Source: CAWJMD01 sp963843835 (GTDB lineage Bacteria > Actinomycetota > Actinomycetes > Actinomycetales > CAWJMD01). Taken from it: DNA of 64,000 nt. Positions 25,212-35,645 of the stretch are shown piece after piece. Every line of letters begins with the position of its first letter. Within the stretch, counting starts at the first letter, position 1. The stretch spans positions 806,001 to 870,000 of the forward strand of contig CAWJMD010000001.1 of NCBI GenBank assembly GCA_963843835.1, given 5' to 3'. The notes beneath the pieces were generated by a model, which was given only the letters and a program-made list of their open reading frames with translations, was not told the origin of the DNA and made no database searches. Made by a program: the position numbers and the translations under genes.

Positions 25212-26345
25212 GTGGCCCCCGGCCACGACGGCGCACCGGCACGGGTACCGGCGCCGGTGCGCCGCGAGGAGCGCGTCACCCCCCACCCGCTCCGCCTGGG
25301 CATCGGCCCCGCGAACTTCGCCGGCCAGGGGTGGGCGTGGGCGAAGGCGGCCGAGGCCGCGGTGCCGGGCCTGCGGACCGAGGTCTTCGCCGTCCACCAG
25401 GGCGCGCTGACGTTCCGCTCCGACCGCGTCGTCGCGCCGGCCACGACGGGCTCGCTGGACTGGCAGGTCGAGGAGCAGCGCCGCGTCCTGACCAGCTACA
25501 CGCACCTCCTGGCGGAGGCGAACCGTCCGCTGTTCGGCACGCTGCTCAGCGACGACGCGCAGGCCGACATCGCGCTGGTGCAACGGCACGGCATCCAGGT
25601 CGGGCTCGCCCTGCACGGCTCGGAGGTCCGCGACCCCGAGCGGCACGCGCAGGCCGAGGAGTTCTCCCCGTTCCGCTCGGACAGCCCCCAGCACCAGCTG
25701 TACCGCTTCCGCGCGACCCAGGTCGTGGCCAGTACGCGGCGGCTCCTCGACTGCTTCGACGGCCCGGTCTTCGTGTCCACGCCGGACCTCCTGCTGGACG
25801 TGCCGGACGCCGTCTGGCTGCCGGTGGTCGTCGACGTCGACCGTCCGCAGGGCGAGCCACCGCTGAGCACGGACCGTCTGCCCCTGGTGCTGCACGCGCC
25901 GTCGAGGGCCGTGACCAAGGGCACCGACCTGATCGAGCCCGTGGTCGAGGACCTGGCCGAGCGCGGCCTGATCCGGTACCAGCGCATCTCCGGGGTCGAG
26001 CCCGCGCGGATGCCCCACCTGATCGCCTCGGCCGACATCGTGCTCGACCAGTTCGCCCTGGGCAGCTACGGGGCCCTGGCGTGCGAGGCGATGGCAGCCG
26101 GCCGGGTCGTCGTCGGGAACATCAACGCGCAGGTCCGTGATCGCGTGGGTCGGGACCTGCCGATCGTGCAGGCGACGCCGCGGGACCTCGCTGCCGTGCT
26201 GCTCGGGCTGGTGTCCGACCCCGAGCGGGCCCGGGCGACGGCCGTCGCGGGTCGGCAGTTCGTCGTGGACGTCCATTCCGGTCCCCGCTCGGGCGCCGAA
26301 CTGCGGGACCACCTGCTGAGCCTGCGTCCCGCATCCTCCGGCTGA
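25212..26345 (+). CDS. Glycosyltransferase family 1/4-like protein
   Basis: Up to 377 residues from a GTG at 25212; another GTG at 25257 is possible. LRLGIGPANFAGQGWAWAKA is an N-terminal GT-B strand, GIQVGLALHGSEVRD follows, and the donor half has LPLVLHAPSRAVTKGTDLIE, ASADIVLDQFALGSYGALA and CEAMAAGRVVVGNI. Open sequence in the same frame reaches back to 25113 and joins the end of the preceding gene if one base is added or removed. The two may therefore be a single two-domain enzyme. It converges on the gene at 26367. Confidence 0.7.
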   Translation: MAPGHDGAPARVPAPVRREERVTPHPLRLGIGPANFAGQGWAWAKAAEAAVPGLRTEVFAVHQGALTFRSDRVVAPATTGSLDWQVEEQRRVLTSYTHLLAEANRPLFGTLLSDDAQADIALVQRHGIQVGLALHGSEVRDPERHAQAEEFSPFRSDSPQHQLYRFRATQVVASTRRLLDCFDGPVFVSTPDLLLDVPDAVWLPVVVDVDRPQGEPPLSTDRLPLVLHAPSRAVTKGTDLIEPVVEDLAERGLIRYQRISGVEPARMPHLIASADIVLDQFALGSYGALACEAMAAGRVVVGNINAQVRDRVGRDLPIVQATPRDLAAVLLGLVSDPERARATAVAGRQFVVDVHSGPRSGAELRDHLLSLRPASSG

Positions 26346-26366
26346 CCCCCGCACCGCCCAGGCGGA

Positions 26367-27368
26367 TCAGGTGTGGCGGGTGTTCTCGGCCGCGAGAGCG
26401 GCCGTCCGCTCCCGCACGACCTCGGCGACGGCCTGGCCGGACATCGCGGCGCTGGCACGCAGGTCGGGCAGCGCCCGCAGCAGGCGCCAGACCAGCGACA
26501 GGGAGTCCGTTCCCGGGGCGCACAGCAGGTCGAGGTCGCGGGGGTCGCCGACGAGGCCGGGCAGCAGGTCGAACGTGTCGCGGGCGACCAGGGCGGGCTT
26601 GACCCGCACCAGCAGCGGCGCCCACGCGCGGGCGTGCACCCTCGCCGTCACGTCGCGACGCGCCTGGTTGAGGCGGGTGGCGGTGGGCAGGGCTCCACGC
26701 GCCGCCCGGCCGGCGGGGCCGGGCGCACGGCGGGCGGCCAGCGTCAGCGCGCGCTCCAGTCCCCCGGTGACGATGCGGGGTCCCTTGAGGACGAGCAGTC
26801 GCTCGGCACGGGAGGGCCACCAGGCGCCACCGGGGTCGGGCACCGCCAGCACCGTGGCGCCCGGCGGCAGCGGGTTCGGCTTCGACCGCAGCAGCGTCGT
26901 CGAGGTGAGGACGTAGGACTGGGCACCCCACGACTCCAGCCGACGGTACGGCGTCGCGATGCGGCTCAGCTCCTGGCGGTTGAAGGCCACCAGCAGCACG
27001 CGGGGTGCGGTCCGCGGGTCCGGTGTGCCGGCGCGGCCCTCGGCCAGGCGGCCCCGCAGGACCGTCGTGAGCACGGCGAGCTCCGCGTCGTCCACCGCGC
27101 GGCGGGCGACGACGTCCCGGGCGTGCTCCACCTGCTCGGCGTCGGAGTGGTCCGACACGAGTCCGACGACCCCGTAGGCGACGGCCTCACGGACGATGGG
27201 GAGGCTGCCGGGCACGTCGGGCAGCAGCACCCGGTTGCCGGCCTCGACCTCGGGCAGCCAGGCCGCGAGGTCCGCCGGGTCCACGTCGAGCAGCTCGCGG
27301 ACCGGCCGCGCGGGAGCCTCCTCCACGAGGTCGCCGGCGGTGGTGATCCGCATGCTGTGGTCATCCAC
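26367..27368 (-). CDS. Hypothetical protein in the glycosyltransferase locus
   Basis: 333 residues, not recognised as a family. The first half is acidic and helical. A central RVLLVAFNRQELSRIATPYR and SYVLTSTTLLRSKPNPLPPG look like a Rossmann unit of the kind found at GT N-termini. A basic helical middle (RRDVTARVHARAWAPLLVRV) and PGTDSLSLVWRLLRALPDLR follow. There is no GT donor-site motif. The start at 27368 overlaps the upstream transferase stop by 8 bases, so it is co-translated with it; an ATG at 27353 is possible. Perhaps an accessory or degenerate transferase. Confidence 0.6.
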   Translation of the reverse strand: MDDHSMRITTAGDLVEEAPARPVRELLDVDPADLAAWLPEVEAGNRVLLPDVPGSLPIVREAVAYGVVGLVSDHSDAEQVEHARDVVARRAVDDAELAVLTTVLRGRLAEGRAGTPDPRTAPRVLLVAFNRQELSRIATPYRRLESWGAQSYVLTSTTLLRSKPNPLPPGATVLAVPDPGGAWWPSRAERLLVLKGPRIVTGGLERALTLAARRAPGPAGRAARGALPTATRLNQARRDVTARVHARAWAPLLVRVKPALVARDTFDLLPGLVGDPRDLDLLCAPGTDSLSLVWRLLRALPDLRASAAMSGQAVAEVVRERTAALAAENTRHT

Positions 27369-28674
27369 GGAGGACCTGCCTCATCTCGTCGGCGGCCTCG
27401 GCCACCAGGCGCCCGCGCTCGAAGCGGAGCGCGAACTCGCGTGCCTTCTCGACGTCGGCCTCGGTCAGGGTGCGTGCCTGGACGGCGGCGTCACGCAGGA
27501 CGCGGGCCACCTCCTCGGGTGTCAGCTCGGTCACCGCGTGCACGAGAGGGTGACCGGCGCTGACGTTCACGGCGTCCGACTCGGGGTCGCACACCAGCAC
27601 GATCGGCTTTCCGATGACGAGGTTCTCGAAGATCTTGCCGGTGGTGACGTAACGACCGCCGGGGATGATCAGCACGAGGACGTCGAGCTTGTCGTAGACC
27701 TGCCCGATCTCGTGCTTGGGCACCGCGCCACGGAACTCCACGCCGGACGTGGCGGGATCGGGCAGCATCGCCTGGATCATGGCCCGCGACCGGGCGAAGA
27801 ACCCTAGCCGGCCGTAGATGTCGAAGGTCGCGTCGGCCAGGTCGTCCCTGCGCGCGAGGTCCCAGCCGGCCCACATCTCCTCGTGCGGCAGCACCGGCGT
27901 GACTGTCCCGACGTACCCGAAGCGGACCGGCTCGCCGTCGCCCGGCGGCCGGAAGGGCGTCAGCCCGACGAGGTCGGCGTCGTACCCGTTGGGGATCACG
28001 CGCATCCGGTCGCGACCGGCCGGGTAGCGCTCGCCGTACCAGTCCCGCATCCCCGTGTTGACGAAGATCACGCGGCCGGCGCCTTCGACCAGGCGGCGCT
28101 CCCAGGTGTGGGCGATGTCGCCGGGCTGCGCCGTGGCCTCCCCGGTGAACTGGTCGAGGGTCCAGGCGTCGCGGTAGTCCATCACGTAGGGCGTGCCGGT
28201 CAGGCGGCCGAACGCCCAGGCCGCGGCGAAGGCGCTCCAGGGGTTGCCGCTGGCGAGCACGACGTCGACGCGCGAGCGCCGGTGCACCTGCAGCAGGGAA
28301 CGGACCAGGCCGGGGATCCACCCGGCGTAGCGCTCGGGGAACGCCTTGCGCTGCACCAGCTTCCACAGGTCGTCGTGCACCCGCTTGAAGTTGCCCCGGA
28401 ACCAGCCCCACTGGCGGACGTCGCCCACGAGGTGCTCCTGGCGCATGGGTACGCGGACCACCTCGACCCGTGGGTCGACGAGCGGGGAGAGGGAGTCGTC
28501 ACGCGCGTGGGTGACGTGGTCGAAGAAGGCCTCGGTGACCGTCAGGACGGTGACCTTCCACCCCTGGTCGGCCAGGTGGTTCGCGTAGGCGAGACCGCGG
28601 TAGGCGCCGCTGCCGCTCGAAGGCGGGAACCCCAGCACGATGAGCACGACATGGGGGAGGGGGGCGTCCGGCAC
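27361..28674 (-). CDS. Glycosyltransferase (GT4-type), paralogue of the gene at 10717
   Basis: 437 residues with the same conserved blocks as the enzyme at 10717-12036: VVLIVLGFPPSSGSGAYRGL, YVMDYRDAWTLDQFT, VIFVNTGMRDWYGERYP, VRFGYVGTVTPVLP, IYGRLGFFARSR and TTGKIFENLVIGKPIV. The start is the GTG at 28674. On the minus strand a TAGGGT box sits 8 bases upstream and overlaps the TAG stop of the preceding gene, so it could be transcribed on its own as well as by read-through. Confidence 0.86.
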   Translation of the reverse strand: MPDAPLPHVVLIVLGFPPSSGSGAYRGLAYANHLADQGWKVTVLTVTEAFFDHVTHARDDSLSPLVDPRVEVVRVPMRQEHLVGDVRQWGWFRGNFKRVHDDLWKLVQRKAFPERYAGWIPGLVRSLLQVHRRSRVDVVLASGNPWSAFAAAWAFGRLTGTPYVMDYRDAWTLDQFTGEATAQPGDIAHTWERRLVEGAGRVIFVNTGMRDWYGERYPAGRDRMRVIPNGYDADLVGLTPFRPPGDGEPVRFGYVGTVTPVLPHEEMWAGWDLARRDDLADATFDIYGRLGFFARSRAMIQAMLPDPATSGVEFRGAVPKHEIGQVYDKLDVLVLIIPGGRYVTTGKIFENLVIGKPIVLVCDPESDAVNVSAGHPLVHAVTELTPEEVARVLRDAAVQARTLTEADVEKAREFALRFERGRLVAEAADEMRQVLRG

Positions 28675-28685
28675 GTTGCCAGACC

Positions 28686-30914
28686 CTAGCCGAACTCCCC
28701 CGGGTGCTCGTCACCGAAGGCGGCGGCCAGGGCGCGGGCGGTGGCGGGTCCACCGAACGTCTCCCGGGCCACGTCGGCCAGCTGCCGGCGGCGGACGCCT
28801 GCGTCGGTGCGGCGGGCCAGGGCGGTGTCCGCGTCCTCCCGCAGCGTGGCCGCAGTGCCTGCATGGACGCCCGTGACCTCGGCCAGCCGTGCGGCCGCCC
28901 GTGGACCGGCGAGGCAGACCACGTCGGCCCCGGCCGCCAGGGCGTACGCGAGCACCGGGGCGGCGACCTCGCGGACGTCTGCCACGACGACATCGGCCCG
29001 CCGCAGGGCCCGCCCGAGCTCTCCCTCGGGGTCCCACGTGGCGGCCTCGCGGTCGACGGCCGGCGAGCCGTCGGAGCCCAGCACCAGGACCGGAGACGGG
29101 GTGTGCCCGTCGTCGTCGGTCAGGTGTGACCAGCGGTCCAGGCCCTCCACCACGGGCGGGCACCAGAAGGCCCCCGGGAGCTCGTCGAGCAGCGACGGCG
29201 CCTCGGTGAGGACCAGGGACGCGCCGTCCGCCGAGGGCAGGACGTCGGGGGCGCGATGGCCGCGCAGCAGCGTGACGACGACGCTGCGACCCGCCTGCCC
29301 GGTCTCCGGGGCATCCCCGGCCGGTGCGCGCGGGTGGAGCGTGTCGGCCGAGCGCAGGCCCTGCAGGGCGGCCCAGCGTCCGCCGTCGTCGTCGGTCCCA
29401 GCGACGGGCGCGCGGTCGGCGAGCAGGTCGGCGTAGACCCCCAGCAGGGCCTCGCCCGACCGCTCCCACGAGAGCTCGTCGAGCAGCCTGTCGGTGATCG
29501 CCTCGCGGTACCGGTCGAGGTCGGTGAGGACGGCCTGCGCGGCCCGTGCGAAGTCCGACGGGTTGCGGTCCGTGAACACCTCACCGACCCCGTGTCCCCG
29601 CACGAAGTCGGCCGTGGCCGTCGTGTCGCTGGTGACGATGGGCAGGCCGGCCTGCACGTACTCGCCGACCTTGGTGGGGCACGACGAGTCGTGGCTCGTG
29701 GTGCGCCAGATGGGGACCAGACCGACGTCCGCGCCGGAGAGGAACCAGGTCACGTGGCGCGCAGGCACGTAGGAGACGAGGTGCACCCTGTCGGCGACAC
29801 CGAGGGCCTCCGCCTGCTCGACGAGCGGGCGTCGCATCGACGGCGTCTCCTCGGCGACCAGGGCCAGGTGCACGCCGGGCAGCAGGGGCAGCGCCTCGAT
29901 GACCGTCCCCAGCCCACGCCGCGGGTGGACCCCGCCGGCGTACACGAGCAGCGGGGTCCCCACCGCCACCGCGACCTCCTCGCGCAGCGGTCGTCGCCCG
30001 GGCGCCAGGCCCTGCCGCACCCGGGACGGCGCGTTCGCGACGACCGTCACCGGGTGCGCGGGGGAGTACCGCTCCGTGAGCAGCTCGGCCAGGCCGGGCG
30101 AGACGGTGATGACCGCCGACGCGGTGCCCACGACGTCGGCCTCGAGGGCGCGGGACGCGTAGGCGCGCGCCCGGTTGTCGGTGTCGGGGATGCCACTGAC
30201 CCACTCGTGCGCGTCGTAGACCCAGGGGCAGGGGTGGCCCTGTGCGGTCAGCACCTCGGACGCCAGCCGTGCCGCGGCCGTCACGTGCACGTCGTGCGCG
30301 TGGATCAGGTCGGGCCGCAGGTCGACCGCGGCCTGTCCCATCTCGGCCTCGAGGTCGGCGAAGTACGGGTAACCGCGGCGCCAGTCGTGGGCGGCGACGC
30401 GTCCACGCGCGGCGGACATCAGGGCGACCCGGGCCTTCCACGTCGCGCGCAGGAGCCGGGAGACCGGGTGCGCACGACGGTGGAAACGCTCGACGGCCGC
30501 GACGGCCCGGCCGGGAGGGGACGACGAGGGGCCGACCTCCGGTCGCAGGCGCGCGAGGGTCGCCCGCTGGTCGGCTGCCGCACGACGGGCCATCTCCCGT
30601 GCCCGTGCGTGGGCGCGATCGGGGTCGCGGGTGCTCCACAGGGTCAGGGGTGTCCGCAGCGGCAGCCGGTCCACCACGATCCCGTCGAGCACGTCCGGGC
30701 CGGCGAGGTCCGGTCCCGTGGAGGACCGGCGGGCGATCCCCAGCACGACGACCTCGTATCCGGCGTCCACCGCCGTGCGTGCCGCCTTCTCGACGCGGGA
30801 GTCGCCGGTCACGCCGTTGGCGACCATCATCACGAGCCGCGGTGGCCGGCCCGACGGCGCCGGTGCGCCCGTGTCGGCGGACGGTTCGCGCAGGTCGAGG
30901 TGGTCACCGCTCAT
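28686..30914 (-). CDS. Large glycosyltransferase with an extra C-terminal domain
   Basis: 742 residues, about 270 longer than its paralogue at 9347. Residues about 25-490 form a GT4 enzyme: RLVMMVANGVTGDSRVEKAA, DLIHAHDVHVTAAARLASEV, WVYDAHEWVSG, LLVYAGGVHPRRGLGTVIEA and SCPTKVGEYVQAGLPIVTSD. The tail from about 500 has LHPRAP, SVVVTLLRGHRAPDVLPSAD, ADVVVADVREVAAPVLAYAL and GADVVCLAGPRAAARLAEVT. It looks like a second Rossmann-like unit without recognisable catalytic residues. It may have two activities, or one plus a regulatory half. Confidence 0.82.
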   Translation of the reverse strand: MSGDHLDLREPSADTGAPAPSGRPPRLVMMVANGVTGDSRVEKAARTAVDAGYEVVVLGIARRSSTGPDLAGPDVLDGIVVDRLPLRTPLTLWSTRDPDRAHARAREMARRAAADQRATLARLRPEVGPSSSPPGRAVAAVERFHRRAHPVSRLLRATWKARVALMSAARGRVAAHDWRRGYPYFADLEAEMGQAAVDLRPDLIHAHDVHVTAAARLASEVLTAQGHPCPWVYDAHEWVSGIPDTDNRARAYASRALEADVVGTASAVITVSPGLAELLTERYSPAHPVTVVANAPSRVRQGLAPGRRPLREEVAVAVGTPLLVYAGGVHPRRGLGTVIEALPLLPGVHLALVAEETPSMRRPLVEQAEALGVADRVHLVSYVPARHVTWFLSGADVGLVPIWRTTSHDSSCPTKVGEYVQAGLPIVTSDTTATADFVRGHGVGEVFTDRNPSDFARAAQAVLTDLDRYREAITDRLLDELSWERSGEALLGVYADLLADRAPVAGTDDDGGRWAALQGLRSADTLHPRAPAGDAPETGQAGRSVVVTLLRGHRAPDVLPSADGASLVLTEAPSLLDELPGAFWCPPVVEGLDRWSHLTDDDGHTPSPVLVLGSDGSPAVDREAATWDPEGELGRALRRADVVVADVREVAAPVLAYALAAGADVVCLAGPRAAARLAEVTGVHAGTAATLREDADTALARRTDAGVRRRQLADVARETFGGPATARALAAAFGDEHPGEFG

Positions 30915-30986
30915 GGCCCCATCTTCCCGGTCCCGGGCGGTCTCGGCGTCACGGCGCGCAGCGACAGGGGGCCCGTGCGTCCCCGC

Positions 30987-30992
30987 TATCCT
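30987..30992 (+). promoter_or_regulatory. -10 box for the nucleotide-sugar dehydrogenase
   Basis: TATCCT lies 50-55 bases upstream of the GTG at 31042. It is identical to the box before the ABC exporter genes. A GAGGT ribosome binding site is at 31028-31032. Confidence 0.45.
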
Positions 30993-31041
30993 TGTCGCCG
31001 CGCGTGCTCACCGTCCCCCACCTCAGCGAGGTAGCTCCATC

Positions 31042-32328
31042 GTGAAGATCGCCGTCGTCGCCCTGGGCAAGATCGGACTCCCGCTGGCGGTTCAGTTCGC
31101 CGACAAGGGGCACGACGTGGTCGGCGTCGACGTCAACCAGGCACTGGTCGACGTGGTCAACGCCGGCAAGGAGCCGTTCCCCGGTGAGGCGCACCTCGCC
31201 GAGAAGATCGCCGAGAACACGTCGGCGGGCCGACTGCGCGCGACCACCGACTACGGCGACGCCATCCCCGGGGCCGAGGCCGTCGTGCTGGTCGTGCCGC
31301 TCTTCGTCGACGGCGAGGGCATCCCGGACTTCGGCTGGATGGACTCGGCGACACGGTCGCTGGGCGAGCACCTCAGCCCCGGCACGCTGGTCTCGTACGA
31401 GACGACCCTGCCCGTCGGCACGACCCGCACGCGCTGGAAGCCCTTGCTGGAGAAGGTGTCCGGGCTCACCGAGGGCTCCGACTTCCACCTCGTGTTCAGC
31501 CCCGAGCGCGTGCTGACCGGACGGGTCTTCGCTGACCTCCGCAAGTACCCGAAGCTCGTCGGCGGCCTCAGCGACGAGGGCACCCGCCGCGCCATCGAGT
31601 TCTACGAGCAGGTCCTCGACTTCGACGAGCGCCCCGACCTCGAGCGCGGCAACGGCGTGTGGGACCTGGGCAGCGCCGAGGCGTCCGAGATGGCGAAGCT
31701 GGCCGAGACCACGTACCGCGACGTCAACATCGGCCTGGCCAACCAGTTCGCGCGGTTCGCGGGCGCCAACGGCATCGACGTCCGACAGGTGATCGACGCG
31801 AGCAACTCGCAGCCCTACAGCCACATCCACCAGCCGGGCATCGCGGTCGGCGGGCACTGCATCCCCGTCTACCCGCGCCTGTACCTCTGGAACGACCCCG
31901 AGGCCACCGTCGTGCGGTCCGCCCGGGAGGCCAACGCGGCGATGCCGGAGTTCGCCGTCGGGCTGCTCGAGGGCGTCTACGGCGACCTGACCGGGGCGAC
32001 CGTGGTCGTGCTGGGGGCGTCCTACCGTGGTGCGGTCAAGGAGACCGCCTTCTCCGGGGTCTTCCCGACCGTCGCGGCGCTCGCCGCCCGGGGTGCCAAG
32101 CCGGTCGTCCACGACCCGATGTTCTCCGACGACGAGCTGCGCTCGCTGAAGCTCGAGCCCTACACGATGGGTGAGCCGGTGAACGCCGCCGTCGTCCAGG
32201 CCGACCACGCCGAGTACCGCGACCTCACGCCCGACAACCTGCCTGGCGTGAAGGTGCTGGTCGACGGCCGGCGCATCACCGACCCGGCCCGCTGGGAGGG
32301 CGTCGAGCGCAGGGTGATCGGCGCCTGA
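31042..32328 (+). CDS. Nucleotide-sugar dehydrogenase (WbpA/WecC-like UDP-GlcNAc or UDP-ManNAc 6-dehydrogenase)
   Basis: 428 residues. KIAVVALGKIGLPLAVQFAD binds NAD, LVSYETTLPVGTTRTRWKPL and FSPERVLTGRV are family blocks, and AVGGHCIPVYP holds the catalytic Cys273. The enzyme oxidises C6 of a UDP-N-acetylhexosamine twice to the uronic acid. With the WbpB/E/D/I-like genes at 19.9-23.8 kb it would give UDP-GlcNAcA as the first step to UDP-ManNAc3NAcA. The GTG at 31042 follows a GAGGT; an in-frame start 400 bases upstream only adds shadow sequence of the opposite gene. Confidence 0.9.
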   Translation: MKIAVVALGKIGLPLAVQFADKGHDVVGVDVNQALVDVVNAGKEPFPGEAHLAEKIAENTSAGRLRATTDYGDAIPGAEAVVLVVPLFVDGEGIPDFGWMDSATRSLGEHLSPGTLVSYETTLPVGTTRTRWKPLLEKVSGLTEGSDFHLVFSPERVLTGRVFADLRKYPKLVGGLSDEGTRRAIEFYEQVLDFDERPDLERGNGVWDLGSAEASEMAKLAETTYRDVNIGLANQFARFAGANGIDVRQVIDASNSQPYSHIHQPGIAVGGHCIPVYPRLYLWNDPEATVVRSAREANAAMPEFAVGLLEGVYGDLTGATVVVLGASYRGAVKETAFSGVFPTVAALAARGAKPVVHDPMFSDDELRSLKLEPYTMGEPVNAAVVQADHAEYRDLTPDNLPGVKVLVDGRRITDPARWEGVERRVIGA

Positions 32329-32329
32329 C

Positions 32330-33331
32330 GTGCCGCCTCCGCTGCGGGTCGGGTCGGTGGCGACCCGGCGGCGGGTGCGCTCCTGGCTGGGAGGCCACCC
32401 CCGGCTGCTGCTCCTCGCCCGGCGGGTCGACCGGATCCTGCGGGGCGCGCTGAACGACCCCGGCCCCGGACTCGGCATCGGCGAGGACGGGACGATCCGC
32501 CGTTCCCTGCCGCTGCCGCCCCGGCCGGACGGTCGCCCCTCGCGCCGGGAGCCGCTGCTGCTGGTGGCTCCTGCCGACCAGTACGTCGCCAGGACGCTGG
32601 GCCGAGGAGGGCTGCGGGACTACGAGCCCGAGGCTCTGGCCTGCTTCCTCGCGATGACGGACGTGGCAGGTCCCGGCGCCGTCCTCGACATCGGCGCCAA
32701 CATCGGTGTCTACGCACTCACGGCGGCGGCCCTCACGGACCGCGAGGTGCTGGCGTTCGAGCCGACCCCGAGCACCGGCGCGACAGCGCGCCGGCTCGCC
32801 GACAGCCACGGGCTGGCGGTCGACCTGAGGAGCACCGCCCTCGGCCGGGAGAGCGGCACGGCGACCTTCTATCTGTCGGACCGCACGGACAGCTCGAACT
32901 CCCTGGCGTCGGGGTTCCGCCCGTCCGGCCACCAGCTCGAGGTGGACGTCCGCCGGCTCGACGAGCTCGTGGCCGAGGAGGGCCTGCACCCCGCGGTGCT
33001 CAAGGTCGACACCGAGACCACGGAGCCGGACGTGCTCGCGGGCGCCGCGGGGACGATCTCGTCGCTGCGGCCGTGGATCCTCTGCGAGGTGCTGGCCGGT
33101 CGCACCGAGACGGCGCTGCAGCAGGTGATGGAGCCGTTCGGGTACTACTTCTTCCACGTGGTCGACGAGGTCCCGTGGCCGCGCGCGACGGCCCTCACCG
33201 GGGACCCGACGTACCGCCACCTGATGTGGTTGTTCGCCCCCTCGGAGCCGCCGGCGGAGTTCTGGTCCTCGTGGCAAGGCTGGCGTGACGCGCTCGCCGC
33301 GCTCCCGTACCCCTCCACGGTCGACGGCTGA
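32330..33331 (+). CDS. FkbM family methyltransferase
   Basis: 333 residues beginning one base after the dehydrogenase stop. AVLDIGANIGVYALTAAALT near residue 117 is the SAM-binding motif I, EVLAFEPTPSTGATARRL follows, and VDVRRLDELVAEEGLHPAVL plus LKVDTETTEPDVLAGA is the FkbM signature. The first 75 residues are basic and may position it on the membrane or glycan substrate. It probably O-methylates a sugar of the surface polysaccharide. Confidence 0.88.
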   Translation: MPPPLRVGSVATRRRVRSWLGGHPRLLLLARRVDRILRGALNDPGPGLGIGEDGTIRRSLPLPPRPDGRPSRREPLLLVAPADQYVARTLGRGGLRDYEPEALACFLAMTDVAGPGAVLDIGANIGVYALTAAALTDREVLAFEPTPSTGATARRLADSHGLAVDLRSTALGRESGTATFYLSDRTDSSNSLASGFRPSGHQLEVDVRRLDELVAEEGLHPAVLKVDTETTEPDVLAGAAGTISSLRPWILCEVLAGRTETALQQVMEPFGYYFFHVVDEVPWPRATALTGDPTYRHLMWLFAPSEPPAEFWSSWQGWRDALAALPYPSTVDG

Positions 33332-33367
33332 GGGGGCACGGCAGGGCCTGATCCTCCGGACGCTGTT

Positions 33368-33385
33368 CCCGGGCCGCGCCCCGGG
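33368..33385 (+). terminator. GC hairpin after the methyltransferase
   Basis: CCCGGG (33368-33373) can pair with CCCGGG (33380-33385) around a 6-base loop, 37 bases downstream of the methyltransferase stop. It is a candidate end for the dehydrogenase-methyltransferase transcript. A TACGGT box for the next gene follows at 33388-33393. Confidence 0.3.
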
Positions 33386-33445
33386 GGTACGGTCGATCCG
33401 CGGCCGGGGCTCAGGTCCGACCGCTGCCCGGCCGAAGGAGTCCAG

Positions 33446-35464
<2,019 letters not shown>

Positions 35465-35617
35465 CCTCGGTCGCCTCGTCCCACTGCGTGGTCACGGAGC
35501 GTGAGATCGGACGATCTGGCGCGCTGGGGTTGATTTCCTGGCCGGTAGCGCCGATGGTCCTGTGTGACGGAAGTGACCAGTGGGGCGAGTTCGTGGCCCA
35601 CATCCGCCCGATCGTCC

Positions 35618-35623
35618 TATGTT
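35618..35623 (+). promoter_or_regulatory. -10 box for the PGRP amidase
   Basis: TATGTT, 22 bases before the GTG at 35646. It supports that GTG, which follows CTGGAG at 35634-35639, over the ATG at 35619 that lies inside the box. Confidence 0.4.
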
Positions 35624-35645
35624 GAGTCTTCCTCTGGAGTCCCCG

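Noticed and set aside
23309..26140. A single 943-residue protein spanning two glycosyltransferases
   Set aside because: Sense is lost near 25,150 and the rest is the wrong frame of the next gene. The continuous frame has no stop only because of base composition.
26346..26382. Terminator between convergent genes at 26345 and 26367
   Set aside because: CCCGCACC can pair with part of GGTGTGGCGGG only with a 3-base bulge and a long loop. The evidence is too weak for a feature.
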